A program made the translations under genes and the position numbers. DNA of 64,000 nt from Brassica napus (taxonomy: Eukaryota; Streptophyta; Magnoliopsida; Brassicales; Brassicaceae). This document shows, piece after piece, positions 24,561 to 36,760 of the stretch. Each line of letters opens with the position of its first letter. Position 1 is the stretch's first letter. The notes beneath the pieces were generated by a model. The model made no database searches. It was not told the DNA's origin and worked only from the letters and a program-made list of their open reading frames with translations. Location: assembly GCF_020379485.1 (NCBI RefSeq), contig NC_063442.1, positions 11,557,509-11,621,508 of the forward strand. Direction: 5' to 3'.

Positions 24561-27500
24561 GGAAATACATAATTTCATTTTTCAGTCCAAAATATGAACA
24601 AAAACGAATACAAAACATAAGCAAGAAGCAAACACGGAGAATCATCTCAAACAAGTTTTTTGATTATTTTTATTTGAATTTTGTTTGATTGTTTAACTCT
24701 ATGAAGATAAATTTCAAAAAAAAAAATTTAGTTTAATTGTTTGATTTTATGTTGATTGTTGAACTTCTTGTGGGTACATCTCAAATAAGTATTTATTAGT
24801 TTATTTGTTTGAACAATAAAAGTAAACTTATTGATTTTGATTTTATGTTTGATTGTTTAACTCAAAGGAAACTTATTTCAAATATGCTTATAATTGTTTT
24901 GTTGTTTGAGATGACTCTTTCTAGAATTAAACTATCAACCATAAATCGAAAAAACAATTAAAACAATGTGTGAGATGATTCTCCATTAAGATAAACAATG
25001 ACCAAAAAATTAAAATCCTATTTGAAATTTAAAAAGTATTAAAAGTTGATCAATAAAACAATTGAAATCATATTTAAGATGCATCTTCTTAGATTTAAAC
25101 AATCAACAACATTCTAACATTAAAAAAATAAACGTAAAGATTAAGATGACTCTCCCTAGAATCAAATAATAAACTAAAAATCGAATAAAAATTAAAATCT
25201 TATTTGAGATTACTCTACATGTTTGCCTCTTTGATTCTATGTTTTGAATATTGGTAAGATTTTGAAAATTCATTGATAATTGGTACAATTAAGAAAAATA
25301 ATATAGTGTAATAGTGTGTGTTAACATTCGCTTTTTGATGTATTTGTGCTATGTGAAGAGTAACATGGTTTTTTAAGCTATGTCTTAGGCTCGGCAAATT
25401 TGGTTGTTGCAAACATTACATGTTGTAAAGTGGAAGAATCTTTGAGTCTTGTATGCTTCATAATTTCTTTCTTTTAATTTCATTTTTGTTTTCATTGTTT
25501 TCTTAACTAAAGATTTAAAAAGTTTTTGTTTTAAAATTATTTTTGTATTACTCTAATGTTGTTAATCTATTCGTAAACTATGTAGATAACATAAAGATTA
25601 TGATCAAAGATTCATATTATTGTATCTATATTCTATTTTGGATAAAAACACGTTCAATGATTATGCTGGAGATAGTTGATTGTTTTTATATCCTCAACAT
25701 GATTGAATTTTCTTTTTTTCTTTTCTAAAGCTGAATTGTATTTCATGTATACATTACATTACATTTCTAAAACTTTGACAAGTGTATTGCCATCATTAGG
25801 TGTGTTTCATATTAATGATGGCAATACATTTGTCAAAGTTTTTCTATATTGTTTACTAAATGCTAATTAACATAAATTAAAATCAATTTTATACTTGTAA
25901 GACAATATATCAAGTTAAAATTAAATCAATAAATTAGCTAGAACGTAATTTCACACAAATTGATACATACATTAACCAAAAATAGAGAAAAATATATTTG
26001 ACTTCACATTTTCAGTCTAAAAGATGAAAAAACAATACAAAATATAATTTCATGTTTTCAGTCCAAATGTTGAACAAAAATTGGGAGAAGTATTCAAGTT
26101 AAACAAAACATAAAAAAAAAAGCATACATGAAGATTCATATCAATTTGTGTTCAACTCTAATGAGAGTCTTACATATGATTATAATTGTTATGTTGTTGA
26201 TTTTTTAATACCATAAAGAATCATTTCAATCATGATTTTAGTTTTGTTGTTGTTTGAAATGACTCTTTTTTTATTTAAAGTAAAAAATAATCAAATATTA
26301 TTTGTAATAATTTTTGATAGAATTAAACAATCAACTAGAAATCAAAGAACAAAACAATTATATATAGTCATATTTAAGGAGACTACCCCTTAAATTAATC
26401 AATCAACTAGAAATCAAAGAACAAAACAATTATATATAGTCCTATTTAAGAAGACTCCCCCTTAAATTAATCAATCAACCAAAATTTGAACAACAAAACA
26501 ATAAAATCTATTTGAGATGTCCTTCATAGAATAAAAAAAAACCAACCAATATTCAAAAAACAATTAAAATCACGTTCTGTATGACTCTCCCTAAAATTAA
26601 ATAATCAACCATAAATCAAATAACAAAATAACTAAAATCTTATTTCAGATATGTGTCCATGTTTGGTTCTTTGTTTATGTGTTTTCAAAGTTTGAAGATT
26701 TTGAAAGTGCATTGACAATTGGTAGAACGAAGTATATGATAAAACTTTCTCTAAGCCAATCCTACTTATTTTATTGCAAGCATTACATGTGAGAATATGG
26801 AAGAAACTTACTCTTTTTATGCTTCATATTGTTTATATTACATCTTTGTTTTATTGGTTCCATAACTAATAATTTTCAAGATTTGTCATTTCAAAAATAT
26901 GATCTCACTCTAATGTTGTTAATTTATGCACATGATGTGTAGATAGCAAAATAAGTGAGATCAAAGATTCTTGTTATTTGTATCTTTAGTACCGCAACTT
27001 TTTGTAAAGCAACATGCTAGGATAAGGCTGAAAATGTTTGATTGTTTTCATATCTTCAAAAATGATTTAATTTTATATTTATTTTCTAAGCTCATTTTAT
27101 GCTTAGATGTAAAATATATGGCACACCTAGTGATAGCACATAAATCTAAAAAGCAATTTTTTTTACTATTTGCCAGTTGCAAAAAAATTAGAGTCAACGT
27201 AATAATTAGATTTCAAACAAATAAAAATATATAAAGTGTATGCGATATGAAAATTGCAATCGATTTTTCATTAAATTTTCTTCATTTTTTTACAAGAGGT
27301 AAAAAGAAAGTTATTGTTTCACACAATAAAATGAACAACTCAAGTAAAAAAATTTAGTTTATAGGACTATTCATGTATCATAATATTTTGCTTTACAAAT
27401 AAAATTGGTATTCAAAGAAAATGTTTAATTAATTCTACAAGTATTTGTATTTGGCATGTTTATTTTTTGACTTACATTTGATTTTGAAAATTGTGACTTT

Positions 27501-28384
27501 AAAAAAAATCAATTGTTATATGCTTAACAGAAACGTTATGGTGTTTTTGAATTTGGTACCATTTTAATGGTAAATTCAGAATCAAAATAATATGTATTTA
27601 ATTCATAAATTTCTCTTAATCAACATATTTATTCCCAATTATTAGTATGCATAAATAGATCAAATTATAATTAAATATGCAATATTTTGATTTTAAAATA
27701 ACTTCACATATCCAAAGAACTCAACACAAACTGACAAAATAAAATAAAATATAAAATCTATACATAATGTCAAATTTTCAGTCTAAACTACGAACAAGAA
27801 TTAAGAAAAATCATAATTTCATGTTCAGACTGTAAATGTTGAACAAAAATTCAAAAAAAAAACATTCATGCTAAATAGAACATAGAAATTAACAATCATT
27901 CACGGAGAATCATCTTTAACAATATTATAATTATTTTGATTTGATTTTGGTTTAATTTTTAACTTCATGGACATACATCTCAAACAAGATTTTAGTTGTT
28001 ATATTTTTTGATTTTTTGTTGATTTTTTAACTCAAAAGATAGTCATCTCAAACATGATTATAACTATTTTTTTGCCTGAGAATACCCAGAATTAAAATAT
28101 CACCCATAAATCAAGCAACAAAACAATTAAAATCCTGTTTGAGATGATTTTTAATTGAATTAAAAATCAAAAAAAATTCAAACAACAAAATAGTAAAAAT
28201 CCTATTTGAGATGACTCTCTATTGAAAAGAATTAACAAAAAAATGAATAACAAATCAAATTTTTTTGAGATGTCTCTTCATGGAATTAAACAATTAACAA
28301 AGCAAATTATGTCATGTTTGTGATTACTTCGTCTAAGCTATATGCTTCTCCTCAAGTAAATCTTAAATATTTTTATTAAATATA
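24560..28384. repeat. Threefold large repeat array with ~70 bp subrepeats in both orientations
   Basis: Three diverged units begin near 24573, 26010 and 27770, each with a ttttcagtccaaa-like segment followed by a gaacaaaaa motif. Units 1 and 2 share further landmarks: a gtttgcctctttgattctatg-like segment (25219/26660), ctctaatgttgttaat (25550/26908) and a ttgattgttttcatatcttc-like segment (25677/27037). Within each unit lie ~70 bp subrepeats of the form gagatgactctcccta...attaaacaatcaacc, and others are their reverse complement. Unit 3 is cut off by the Helitron end at 28385. No coding potential. Confidence 0.7.
25769..25842. repeat. Near-perfect 30-bp foldback (74 nt)
   Basis: Arms at 25769-25798 and 25813-25842 are reverse complements over 30 bases with one mismatch that would be a G-U pair in RNA; the loop is 14 bases. 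The arm contains ctttgacaagtgtattgcca. The size is that of a small miRNA precursor or a mini-foldback element. No expression evidence is available. Confidence 0.8.
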
Positions 28385-29696
28385 CTAGGGAGGTCCGCGC
28401 TACGCGCGGGATTTGATGGATCAGTTTTTTAAAAGATATGATTTTGTGTAAATTTTTTTTACGTTAAGTTAAGTGTGAGCATGATTATGTTGTCTACACT
28501 AAAATTCAATTATATAACTAAAAATGATCGAATCCTTAGTATTTTGCTGTTTTAATCTTGAATTGTAAGCTTTTATAGTGCTTTAAATTTTATAACACTA
28601 TAAATACATAAATCAATCGGATTCGATCAAAAGAGAATGAGATCGAGTTTTCTAATACCATTGCATACTTTTTTGTGAGGGTTTATAAAATAGTGGCGAA
28701 TGAGGTTTTTGTTTAGAGGAACTCTCTGTCAAAGTTATTAAAGTTTTTGTGGAATGTTAGTAATTGATATTATTAACAATCGTTGTTGTTTTTTAGCCTT
28801 TATTTGTTTCTTTTGTATGATATATTTGGTTATATTTGATTATATATTATGTAATTAATCGTACAAATAAGTTTATTAATAAGGAAAATATGGAGGAATA
28901 AGAAATAAAAAAAGGTAAAAAGCGACAAATATATTATTTTAAATGGACAAACTGAGTACAACTTCTTGTACCTGAAAATGGGAAACATTTTGACTAAAAT
29001 ATTGTGTCTCGACATGTAGGGCATCTTATTTTTGGGATGTGACGTATTTGTTGATATCAAATATATTATTTTTGTGTACGTTTTTCTTGTATGTTCATTT
29101 GGTTGTGAGTGTGATTATGTTAAGCGATCAGTTTTATCTACAGAAAATTTCTAAACAATTGACAATAATATTAACTGATATCTTTTTTATTTATGTTGTA
29201 AAAAACCTTGTTTAACTAATAAAAAATAATATCATAAAAATAGTAGGTTTATTTTCATTTTTGAATGTTTTTCTATCATCATTATAATCAGTAAATTAAA
29301 TTAAATTACTGGGAATTGTAATTGAGATTGTACTTATAGATTATGAATTGTTTTTTCTTGTAATTTTTTTAATCCACTATGAGTTTTAGTTTATTTTATA
29401 TATTTTCTTTTAAATCTTTTGGTTTTAGTTAATAAGAAAAATATATAATTGCTTCACAGTAAAACTATTTTTTAAATTGAGGTAGATTGTATTAAAAGAT
29501 TTATTAGATGAACTATACCATCGAAAGTGATTAGAATATTTATTTAACAATATTATTATTCAGTTTCAGCTTATAAAGAGTGACTGTCTTATTTATTCTA
29601 TTACATTTTCTGTATTTTTCATTGGTTATACTGAGTAATCTATTACTTTATTTTAAAATTTTGCCATAATTTTATTATGGAACAAAAATATATATT

Positions 29697-29845
29697 AGAC
29701 ACAAACAACAAAATAAAACAACAATTATATACCACATAATGATTCAATAAATGAATGTAACTTGATCCAAAATTATATCACATTATATACTTTTAACATG
29801 ATACATATATTATATCATTGTTGTTTTATTTTGTTGTTTGTGTCT
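29697..29845. repeat. Perfect 29-bp foldback inside the Helitron
   Basis: Arms at 29697-29725 and 29817-29845 are exact reverse complements (agacacaaacaacaaaataa and onward), separated by 91 bases. Pairing extends weakly at both sides. Arms this perfect are unexpected in otherwise decayed AT-rich DNA. Confidence 0.8.
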
Positions 29846-30289
29846 ATATTTTCTTAATATTTTTTTTATATTTAAATATAGGGGTGAATTGTTGTATATT
29901 ATGTTTCAAAATTCGTTGAGTGCTTTGTGGGTTTAATGTTTCTTTGTTATGATTGTGATGCATGGGCTCATGCTAGTTAGTGTGGACGTGTGTGTTGTGG
30001 AATTCTAAGTTACGATGTTAACTTGCATTGCATTGCAAGGAATTATTATATGATTACGGTTGAAGGTTTAATTATTACAGTCCAAGTTTGAGTGTGTATG
30101 ACCAAATTTTGTTTGATAACCAAGTTAAGATCCGTGTATATTAAATAAAAGTACTGGAAACATTAAAAGTTTAACAGAATAGGGATAATTATAAAAGAAA
30201 TTCAGAAATTTAAAACTTGGCACGTAAACGGATCTTCGTGCTTGGTTGAATGGTATGGTCAGGTTATCATCTTCAAGAACATCTCCATC

Positions 30290-30545
30290 TGCTTGTAGTA
30301 ACAACAATCAGTGCTTGGATCTTTACCACTTTCTCCTCTAGGCTCCTGTAAGCAGGTGACACGGAAAAATTGCTTAAGGCAGAAGAGGTAGAAGACAACA
30401 ATGATTGTTTCTCTTTGCTTTGAGTAATGCCAATGTTTTGGGATTTGTATGGCTCTGTTTCCTCGGATGTGTCTTCCAGTGTTTTAAGCTCAGTACCAAC
30501 ATCTTCAACCTTTGCATCCTCCGATGCTTTTGATGAAGATTCTGA
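30290..30545 (-). pseudogene. Unidentified captured exon-like open stretch
   Basis: On the minus strand an acceptor-like aacctttcag is followed by an open frame starting SESSSKASEDAKVEDVGTEL. It continues with Ser/Glu-rich sequence (TLEDTSEETEPYKSQN, SLLSSTSSALSNFSVSP). Codon use is gene-like and unlike the flanking AT-rich DNA. I do not recognise the source gene. It lies downstream of the AP2 exon in the same orientation, so both may come from one gene or be a chimera of two. Confidence 0.5.
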
Positions 30546-30789
30546 CTGAAAGGTTTTATTGACTCCCCGCCACTTTATGTATCATGTCAGATAAAAGCTG
30601 CCAAGAAAGTCACCTTCTGCTCCTCGATCATCACCTGCTCCTGCTGTTCAAGGAGAATAAGTTTTACATCTTCAAAGATGGTGAAAATATAATTAGAATC
30701 TCAATGAATGTTACTAAAGTATTCAGATCCAGGCATCTGACTGAAGAGCTTAAACATCAAATGTTTAAAGCATACTACCATAGAAAACT

Positions 30790-30878
30790 CACTAGGAAGT
30801 TGATAAGTGTCCCAGATCTCCAGTATTACAAGGCATCAAGTTCGTAAGCTCTAGCAGCAGCCTCTTCATCATATGCTC
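30790..30878 (-). pseudogene. Captured AP2-domain exon (WRI/AIL-like)
   Basis: The minus-strand sequence after acceptor ttggcag reads AYDEEAAARAYELDAL, then a stop, then YWRSGTLINFL, then a donor-like gtgagt. This matches one exon of the first AP2 repeat in WRINKLED/AINTEGUMENTA-type factors, in which the family reads AAARAYDLAALKYWG. The stop codon replaces the Lys of LKYW, and the exon borders match those of the family. It is a fragment only and cannot encode a factor. Confidence 0.75.
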
Positions 30879-31696
30879 CTGCCAAGTGTATAAGTAACGG
30901 TTAAATCCAATCTGATACCAACTATTTTCGGTTACACAAAAAAAATACAATGAATACCTTCAAAGCTTATAGCTTACCTAGATGAAGCTGATGCGGCGAA
31001 ATTTGCATCAACGATGAAAACATTTAAGGAAAACAAAGAAAATAGATCAGCTTTGTCGGATGTGGAGAGAAATGTTGGTCGGATGTGAAAAAAAAGAAAG
31101 ATAAACCTTGTTTTTCCTTCTTGTTCTGGTTTTAGTTCCATGTACTTTTATCTTCTCTCAAAGGTGAGCTTCACAATGGCATGTCCATTTATTTGTACAT
31201 ACAAAAATTCAAGAAACAATACACATCAGCATCTCCTACTGCTATGTAAGATAGTACATTCAATTCTTGTCTCAATGAGACATGGTCGGCAACGAAATAA
31301 TTGGCAGAGCAATCAATGATTCCAGATGACTCAGCATCTCTGAATCGAACAATCACATCACCAATCATAAGTTCAATTTCTCTAATGTCAGATTACACAA
31401 TATGAAATTCAAAATCGAATCACTCCATCCTCATCCGGATCATAAACAACATTGTTTTAAGAACCTTTGGATGGGGTTCTTCACAAAAGTAGTAGACCCC
31501 ATAACTATATACACACATATAACATATACATACACACATATGCATTTTAAGAACTTCAATGGGTAGAACCCCCATTGGAGGTGCTCTAATTTGTCTAGAT
31601 ATTTTAAATGAAACGATGCGTATAGGTGATAAGGACACGTGTCGACCTCTGGAAACACTATTTGATGACGGACAAAGGCTTCTTTATAATAATAGA

Positions 31697-31917
31697 TATA
31701 TAAGATATATTTGGCTATCTGCCTCTGTATAAGTATATATTTTATCATCAAATGTCAATAAAATAATTCATATATTTTATATTGTCAATAAGACATGCCT
31801 CTTTGTATCATTCGTTCGCATATGCAACTGGTTGAGGGTGTTTCTCTCAATGAGACTAATAGCAACATCTTGCGCAACAACATAGGGCCTTCGAATGGTG
31901 ACCATTAAACCGCAAAA

Positions 31918-31961
<44 letters not shown>

Positions 31962-32415
31962 ATTATTACTATTAGAATCGCAGTGCAGTTGTTCTGCATG
32001 TTATCATTTTGATCCATAATGATTAACTAATTTGCACTATTTACAGACTCAATCGAGTCTTGATTAAATTTTTTATGTTGATGTAAAAAAAAAAACAAGA
32101 ATTTAGTTTCAATTGGCAACTATAGTCTACAGAATCTCATGGAGATGTGAATCCGTATATTCTAATTTAAGACAATACTTTTAGTAGAGATTATAATGAA
32201 CTTTAATTAAACTCATTAGATCCCCAAACCATACAACATCATAAAATACTTTAAACACAACAATACATTGATGATCACAAGATTTAACAAAAGAAAAATA
32301 AAAGAAAATTGACAATAGATAAAGAAAGAAAGAAAGAAAGAAAACATAAATATAACAGAATAAAAGAGACTGGTTTATGAATATTCTCTCAAGTCAGTCT
32401 CCCTGTCCTTTAACT
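31697..32415. other. Intergenic region with (TA)n microsatellite
   Basis: A (TA)n run spans about 31925-31958 and an AAAG run lies near 32324-32342. The part next to 32416 should hold the 3' UTR of the minus-strand gene. No other feature. Confidence 0.5.
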
Positions 32416-33726
32416 TCAACCCCACCATTGATGCACAGCAACACCTTCATCTCTAAGTTTGCCATATAGAGCCAAACACTCCCAATAAGCCCTACCACTC
32501 TTACTCTGCATCTTCCTTCCCCTTAGCGCTAAACCCTTTGGCTTGCACTCCAAGAAAAGCTCATCCACCATTTTTATCGACTTGTTCCTCATCATCTCCT
32601 CCACCACTTCGGCCTCTGCCTTCATTACCACGTATTCCTCATCCTTCACATTCTCTTTCAGCCACTCCGTTATCCCCATATTTTCAGACTCTATGCTCAT
32701 CTCATCGTTGACTGTCTGAATCTTGTACATCTCAAACCTCAGCTTCCTTGTTGGGTAATTTTTAACAAACCATTCTGTTCCGCTGCTTCCTTTTCCATCA
32801 CCCACATCGATAAATACCCGCCTCGAGTAGCTCTCTAGGTCCAAACTATCTCCCATAAGGTCCGGGAGGTACCTTGTCCGTTTCAAGTAGGTTCTTGATT
32901 TCCTTGAAGCTGCTCTTGGTGGTTCAAGGAGAACATCCTCTAGCTTACTCAAAGCTTTTTTCTTGGCCTCCTCATCTGTGATAGTGAGGAGCTTTCTCCC
33001 AGTGGCGCCTATGCTCTGTTTTTGCTCTGTTTTTCTCATCGCCATCACCGTGTAGTCGGAGCTCCTCATGTAGACTATTTCGTAGTTTAAATGTTTTAAG
33101 AAATGTGTAGGAAGATCATGATGGTTGAGTTGGACGGTGAGGATACCGCCAACTTTGAGAGTCCTGTCTAGAAACTCAACTGAGTCAATGTGACGAGAAT
33201 GTGAAAAGGCAAAATCAAAGGTCTCGCTTGGGACCATTCTCTTCATCTCCTCATCGCTTGCAGATACAACAAGCACCTCGGTTTCGATGACTGTTTGAGA
33301 GTATGAAGTACCAGTGACCTCACCATCTCCTTCGCTAAGGAGGAGTACTTTATCTCCAAGTTTAAAGAGTCCTTCCTTCTCTAAGTCATTAAGAAGCGAA
33401 GGCAATAGCCTGTGGTGGTCGGGTTCAACCGATTTAGATGCAGCGGTTGCATCAGTTTCATGCTTAAGCAGACTCAACCAAGTAAATGACAGAAACAACA
33501 AAGCCAAAAGGGTTGATCTCATAAAGAGACTCAAGAATTCAGAGCGAGAAGCCTTGGGGGAAGAATCCTCAGAGCCAATAGCATAGCTCGAACCGTCTTT
33601 CTTTTTCAAGAGGTAGTGAAAATGCTTTTGACACACTGAGTGAATGTTTTGGACAGTAACAAACACCATTTTTTTTATGCTTTTGCTATGTCTTAAAAGC
33701 TGAGAGACAAAGGGGAGCGTGCCCAA
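32416..33726 (-). CDS. Methyltransferase-like single-pass membrane protein, function unknown
   Basis: One uninterrupted exon encodes up to 436 residues. A second Met at residue 20 (MVFVTVQ) is an equally good start. A hydrophobic segment at about residues 70-88 suggests a type II membrane anchor. Next comes a methyltransferase-like fold: KLGDKVLLLSEGDG (122-135), FDFAFSHSRHIDSVEFLDRT (170-189) and LKVGGILTVQL (190-200), the layout of a class I SAM methyltransferase. A second motif, VFIDVGDGKGSS (304-315), is like the glycine-rich SAM motif of FkbM-type proteins. The order fits At1g58120, an uncharacterised Arabidopsis gene with this type of domain. Substrate and activity are unknown. A location in the Golgi or ER is inferred from the anchor only. 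Confidence 0.85.
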   Translation of the reverse strand: MGTLPFVSQLLRHSKSIKKMVFVTVQNIHSVCQKHFHYLLKKKDGSSYAIGSEDSSPKASRSEFLSLFMRSTLLALLFLSFTWLSLLKHETDATAASKSVEPDHHRLLPSLLNDLEKEGLFKLGDKVLLLSEGDGEVTGTSYSQTVIETEVLVVSASDEEMKRMVPSETFDFAFSHSRHIDSVEFLDRTLKVGGILTVQLNHHDLPTHFLKHLNYEIVYMRSSDYTVMAMRKTEQKQSIGATGRKLLTITDEEAKKKALSKLEDVLLEPPRAASRKSRTYLKRTRYLPDLMGDSLDLESYSRRVFIDVGDGKGSSGTEWFVKNYPTRKLRFEMYKIQTVNDEMSIESENMGITEWLKENVKDEEYVVMKAEAEVVEEMMRNKSIKMVDELFLECKPKGLALRGRKMQSKSGRAYWECLALYGKLRDEGVAVHQWWG

Positions 33727-35157
33727 AAGTGAAGTTGATAGCTAATAGGAAAAAGAGAAGAGAAGAGAAAGCTAAAAGAGAATCAAAAGGAATTATAAGA
33801 ATAAAAGAAAAAGAAGAAAAGAGAGAGAGAGAGAAGAGCTGGTTAGAGAAAGGCGAGACTAGCGGTTGCAGAACCTAGCGGCTGTATGATTCCCACCGGT
33901 AAGAGAAACGCGGCTACTCTTCAAATTAGACCAAAGGGACATCAACTGCCTCATTCTCTCTATCGCCATTGCGGTTATACCTCTTTCTTACTCTCAATCT
34001 GCTATTTCATCATTAAGACACACACAAATATATGTTTTTTTTTTTGGTTAAATATAAATTTATGTCTGGTTTTCAATGAATCCTCAGATGTTGCTTTACA
34101 TTCTTTTAAGATAAACTCAAGAAAGCAACATATGGGATGAAAAAGAGATAGAGAGCAGAAAAAAGGTTTTTGTTGAATTGATCTCTGTGAGTTCTTGAGG
34201 CCTAAGTTTTTTTTGTTCCGCAAGAAGTGAGAGAGAGTTAGATTGAAAATATAAAGGGGTTTTCTGTTTTGTTTAAGCCTTTGTTTACGCCATGCCTCTA
34301 TCTATTTTAAGATAATTTCCTCTAAATTGATCATGGGTTAAAAACTTGTTTTGCAAGTAACCTCACCACCCTCCTTTATTAGGATGTCCACATCAGTACT
34401 AACTCATTCCAGTTCTTAGCTGTTTTGACTCTGTTATAGGGGGTATAAGGTGAGCGTGGATAGTGTATCTGTTTTGACTATGTTTATTGGCTGAGCGTGA
34501 CTTTTCTTATACAAAATTATCTTTACGTAAAACCATATGAACAACCTCATACAGCCCCAAATGTGCATACGGAATCGAACCGACAGATAGTTCTAACCAA
34601 AACCGATAAGTCTTCCTTAACACCAAAAATGTGCAAGTGTAATCACATATCGACTTACAAAAAAAAACTTTATGAATGTCATGAATTATATGGTAATTGA
34701 ATGAGTCACATTAGAACATTCAAGACGGTTCTCATTAACAGCCTGAGCCTACCCACCCCAGTTCTTTTTCAATAATCGTCTAACCAGTAGCTCTTTGGCA
34801 CAACCCTAAACTACACCAAACTCAAAGAGTCAAAGGTTTTGGCTGCCTATAGTTTCCTTGGTTAAGACCATACTCGCCAAAAAAACTCCAAAAACCTTTC
34901 TGCTCTCCTTGTATTTTTTTCTAGGATACTCCTTCCCTCAAACTCCAAAACCTTTCTGCTCCTTGTGTTTTTTCTAGGATACTCCTCAACTCAAACTCCA
35001 AGTCAATTACGGAATTTTGTTTTGCAGAGCTTTACATGAGTTCATATGAAGCAAAGATATAACTTTTCATCATAAGTTTCGTATTATGTTTGAATCATAC
35101 CACGAAAAATCAAAGTCTACCTCACCTTTATGGAGTGACGTGAGATTGATAAACAAA
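33727..35157. other. Intergenic, with divergent promoter region of the methyltransferase-like gene
   Basis: GA-rich sequence near 33750-33840 lies just upstream of the minus-strand gene and is probably its 5' UTR. No gene between. A 55-bp direct repeat lies at 34883-34991. Confidence 0.5.
34883..34991 (+). repeat. Short tandem duplication, ~55 bp, two copies
   Basis: The segment containing cctttctgct and ttttttctaggatactcct occurs twice in direct order with small indels. It lies about 1.8 kb upstream of the bZIP start codon. Confidence 0.75.
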
Positions 35158-35716
35158 AGTAGGCATAGGCGTTCGGGTACCCGTTCGGGTTCGGATCGGG
35201 TTTTTCGAATTTCGGTTCCATTTTGTAACACCTCCTAGGTCTCATTCTAGTAAATTTACAAGTACGGATCAGATTCGGGTTATATCAGATCAGTTCAGAT
35301 ATATCCAAAGTAAAATCGGAAATTTAAAAGTAAAACATAAGAAATATATCTTTCTTTGTATATAATGAAGTATTTAAGGTATTTATTTAAATTTTCAATA
35401 CTTATTGTTAGATATCATATCTAAATAAATATAAAATTGAACATTTGAAATACATATTTATGTTTCAAATATTTATATTATATATTAATTTGGACATTCG
35501 GACCGGTTTTTTCGGACATCTTTTCGGATTTTCGGGTTTTTCAGGTTTTCGGGTTATCCGTTCGGGTTCGGTTAATAACACTTCGGGTTCGGATATTTTT
35601 CATAACACCCTATAAGATCCATTGAGGTATTTTAAAATTTTCGGATCGGGTACGGATCGGGTTTTTCGGTTCGGATTCGGTTCGGATTTCGGTTTTTGGA
35701 TTTTATGCCCAGCCCT
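35158..35716. repeat. CGGGTTCGG-rich dispersed repeat
   Basis: It starts taggcataggcgttcgggta and ends gattttatgcccagccct, so ggcat-like ends are inverted. Both borders are dense in ttcgggtt/cggttcgg motifs around an AT-rich centre. Related sequence starts at 63634 and occurs inside the Helitron at 16.0-16.3 kb. No coding sequence. Confidence 0.6.
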
Positions 35717-36715
35717 AAACAAAAGTGTTTCTTTAACGCTTGAAATTTTTTCCCAATATAAAAACCGGTTTAGCTCAGCCACTTCAAAGCTCAAATGAAA
35801 ACACCGACTGATGCGGGTTTATTTGATCGTGGGCTTCCCAAATTGACAAACACTATGCAAATTGCAAACCAAAGGCATATCCGGTTTGATGTTCGTTCCA
35901 ATTTTTAAATTATTGATTAATCATTTGTATTTGAATCACAAAACCGCGAGAATGAAAACATCGGGGTTAAAAGTAAATATGATAAAAGTACTTGGGAGGA
36001 TTTTTAAATAACGAAAATAAAGGGAAAAGGCCTGAGATAAAAGGGCCGAAAGAGAAAAAAAAAAAAAAAAGGGCCGAGGTCAAAAAAGAGAAAGCCTTTG
36101 GTTTCCTTATTCCAGAACTAAAATTGCTCTTCCTCGAGAGTCAATTGATACTTCTCCATCATCAACGATAAGAGACAGATAGGCAACAGAGTTTCATTAC
36201 AGATTCCACCACCCCCAACGACCTTCTTGTACGGACCAAACCCCTCCCCAATCATCATTCTCAACTTCTTCGATTCGGATCCATTTTCTCAATCCTCGAT
36301 TTCTCCGACTGGTTAGTTTTCTTTTATTTTTTTTTGTTTGAAATAGAATCGATTATCGGTAAATGGAAGACGAATCTACATCATTTCTGGGTTTCGCTTA
36401 CTTTTTTTTATGGATTCTCGATTCTTTTGTCTTTGATTGATTGTTTGACTGCTGGAAAATGATTTTTTTTTAATTGATTTAGATAACTAAGAGAGCTTGT
36501 AATCACTTTGACGAGTCTGAAAACAAAGTGTGTGTGTTAATCTAGCGTAATGAGACAGCCACTTGATGAGCTGGTCTGAATGCGTCTCTGCTATTTCGAT
36601 GTGCTGTAAATGTCACCTTTTTATTTCCCCAAAAAAAAAAAGAAATTTTGTGGAGAATTCATTAAACATAAGTTTTAAGATTTTCTGCATTGATCTAATA
36701 GTAACAAAAACATAT

Positions 36716-36760
<45 letters not shown>

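Larger units (their letters stand above)
28385..31696 (-). mobile_element. Helitron carrying captured gene pieces (minus orientation)
   Basis: Read on the minus strand, it begins TCTATTATTATAAAGAAGCC at 31696 after an A. It ends with a CCGCGC-TAC-GCGCGG hairpin (28395-28409) and CTAG at 28388-28385, followed by T. Length is 3312 bp. It carries an AP2-domain exon (30790-30878) and another exon-like open stretch (30290-30545), both on the minus strand, as well as a perfect foldback at 29697-29845. No Rep/helicase is visible, so it is non-autonomous. The interior near 31450-31590 holds a small element with aagaacc/ggttct motifs. Confidence 0.72.

Noticed and set aside
30584..30847. Plus-strand 87-codon open frame in the Helitron
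   Set aside because: The opposite strand holds an AP2 exon and splice borders, so the plus frame is antisense coincidence.
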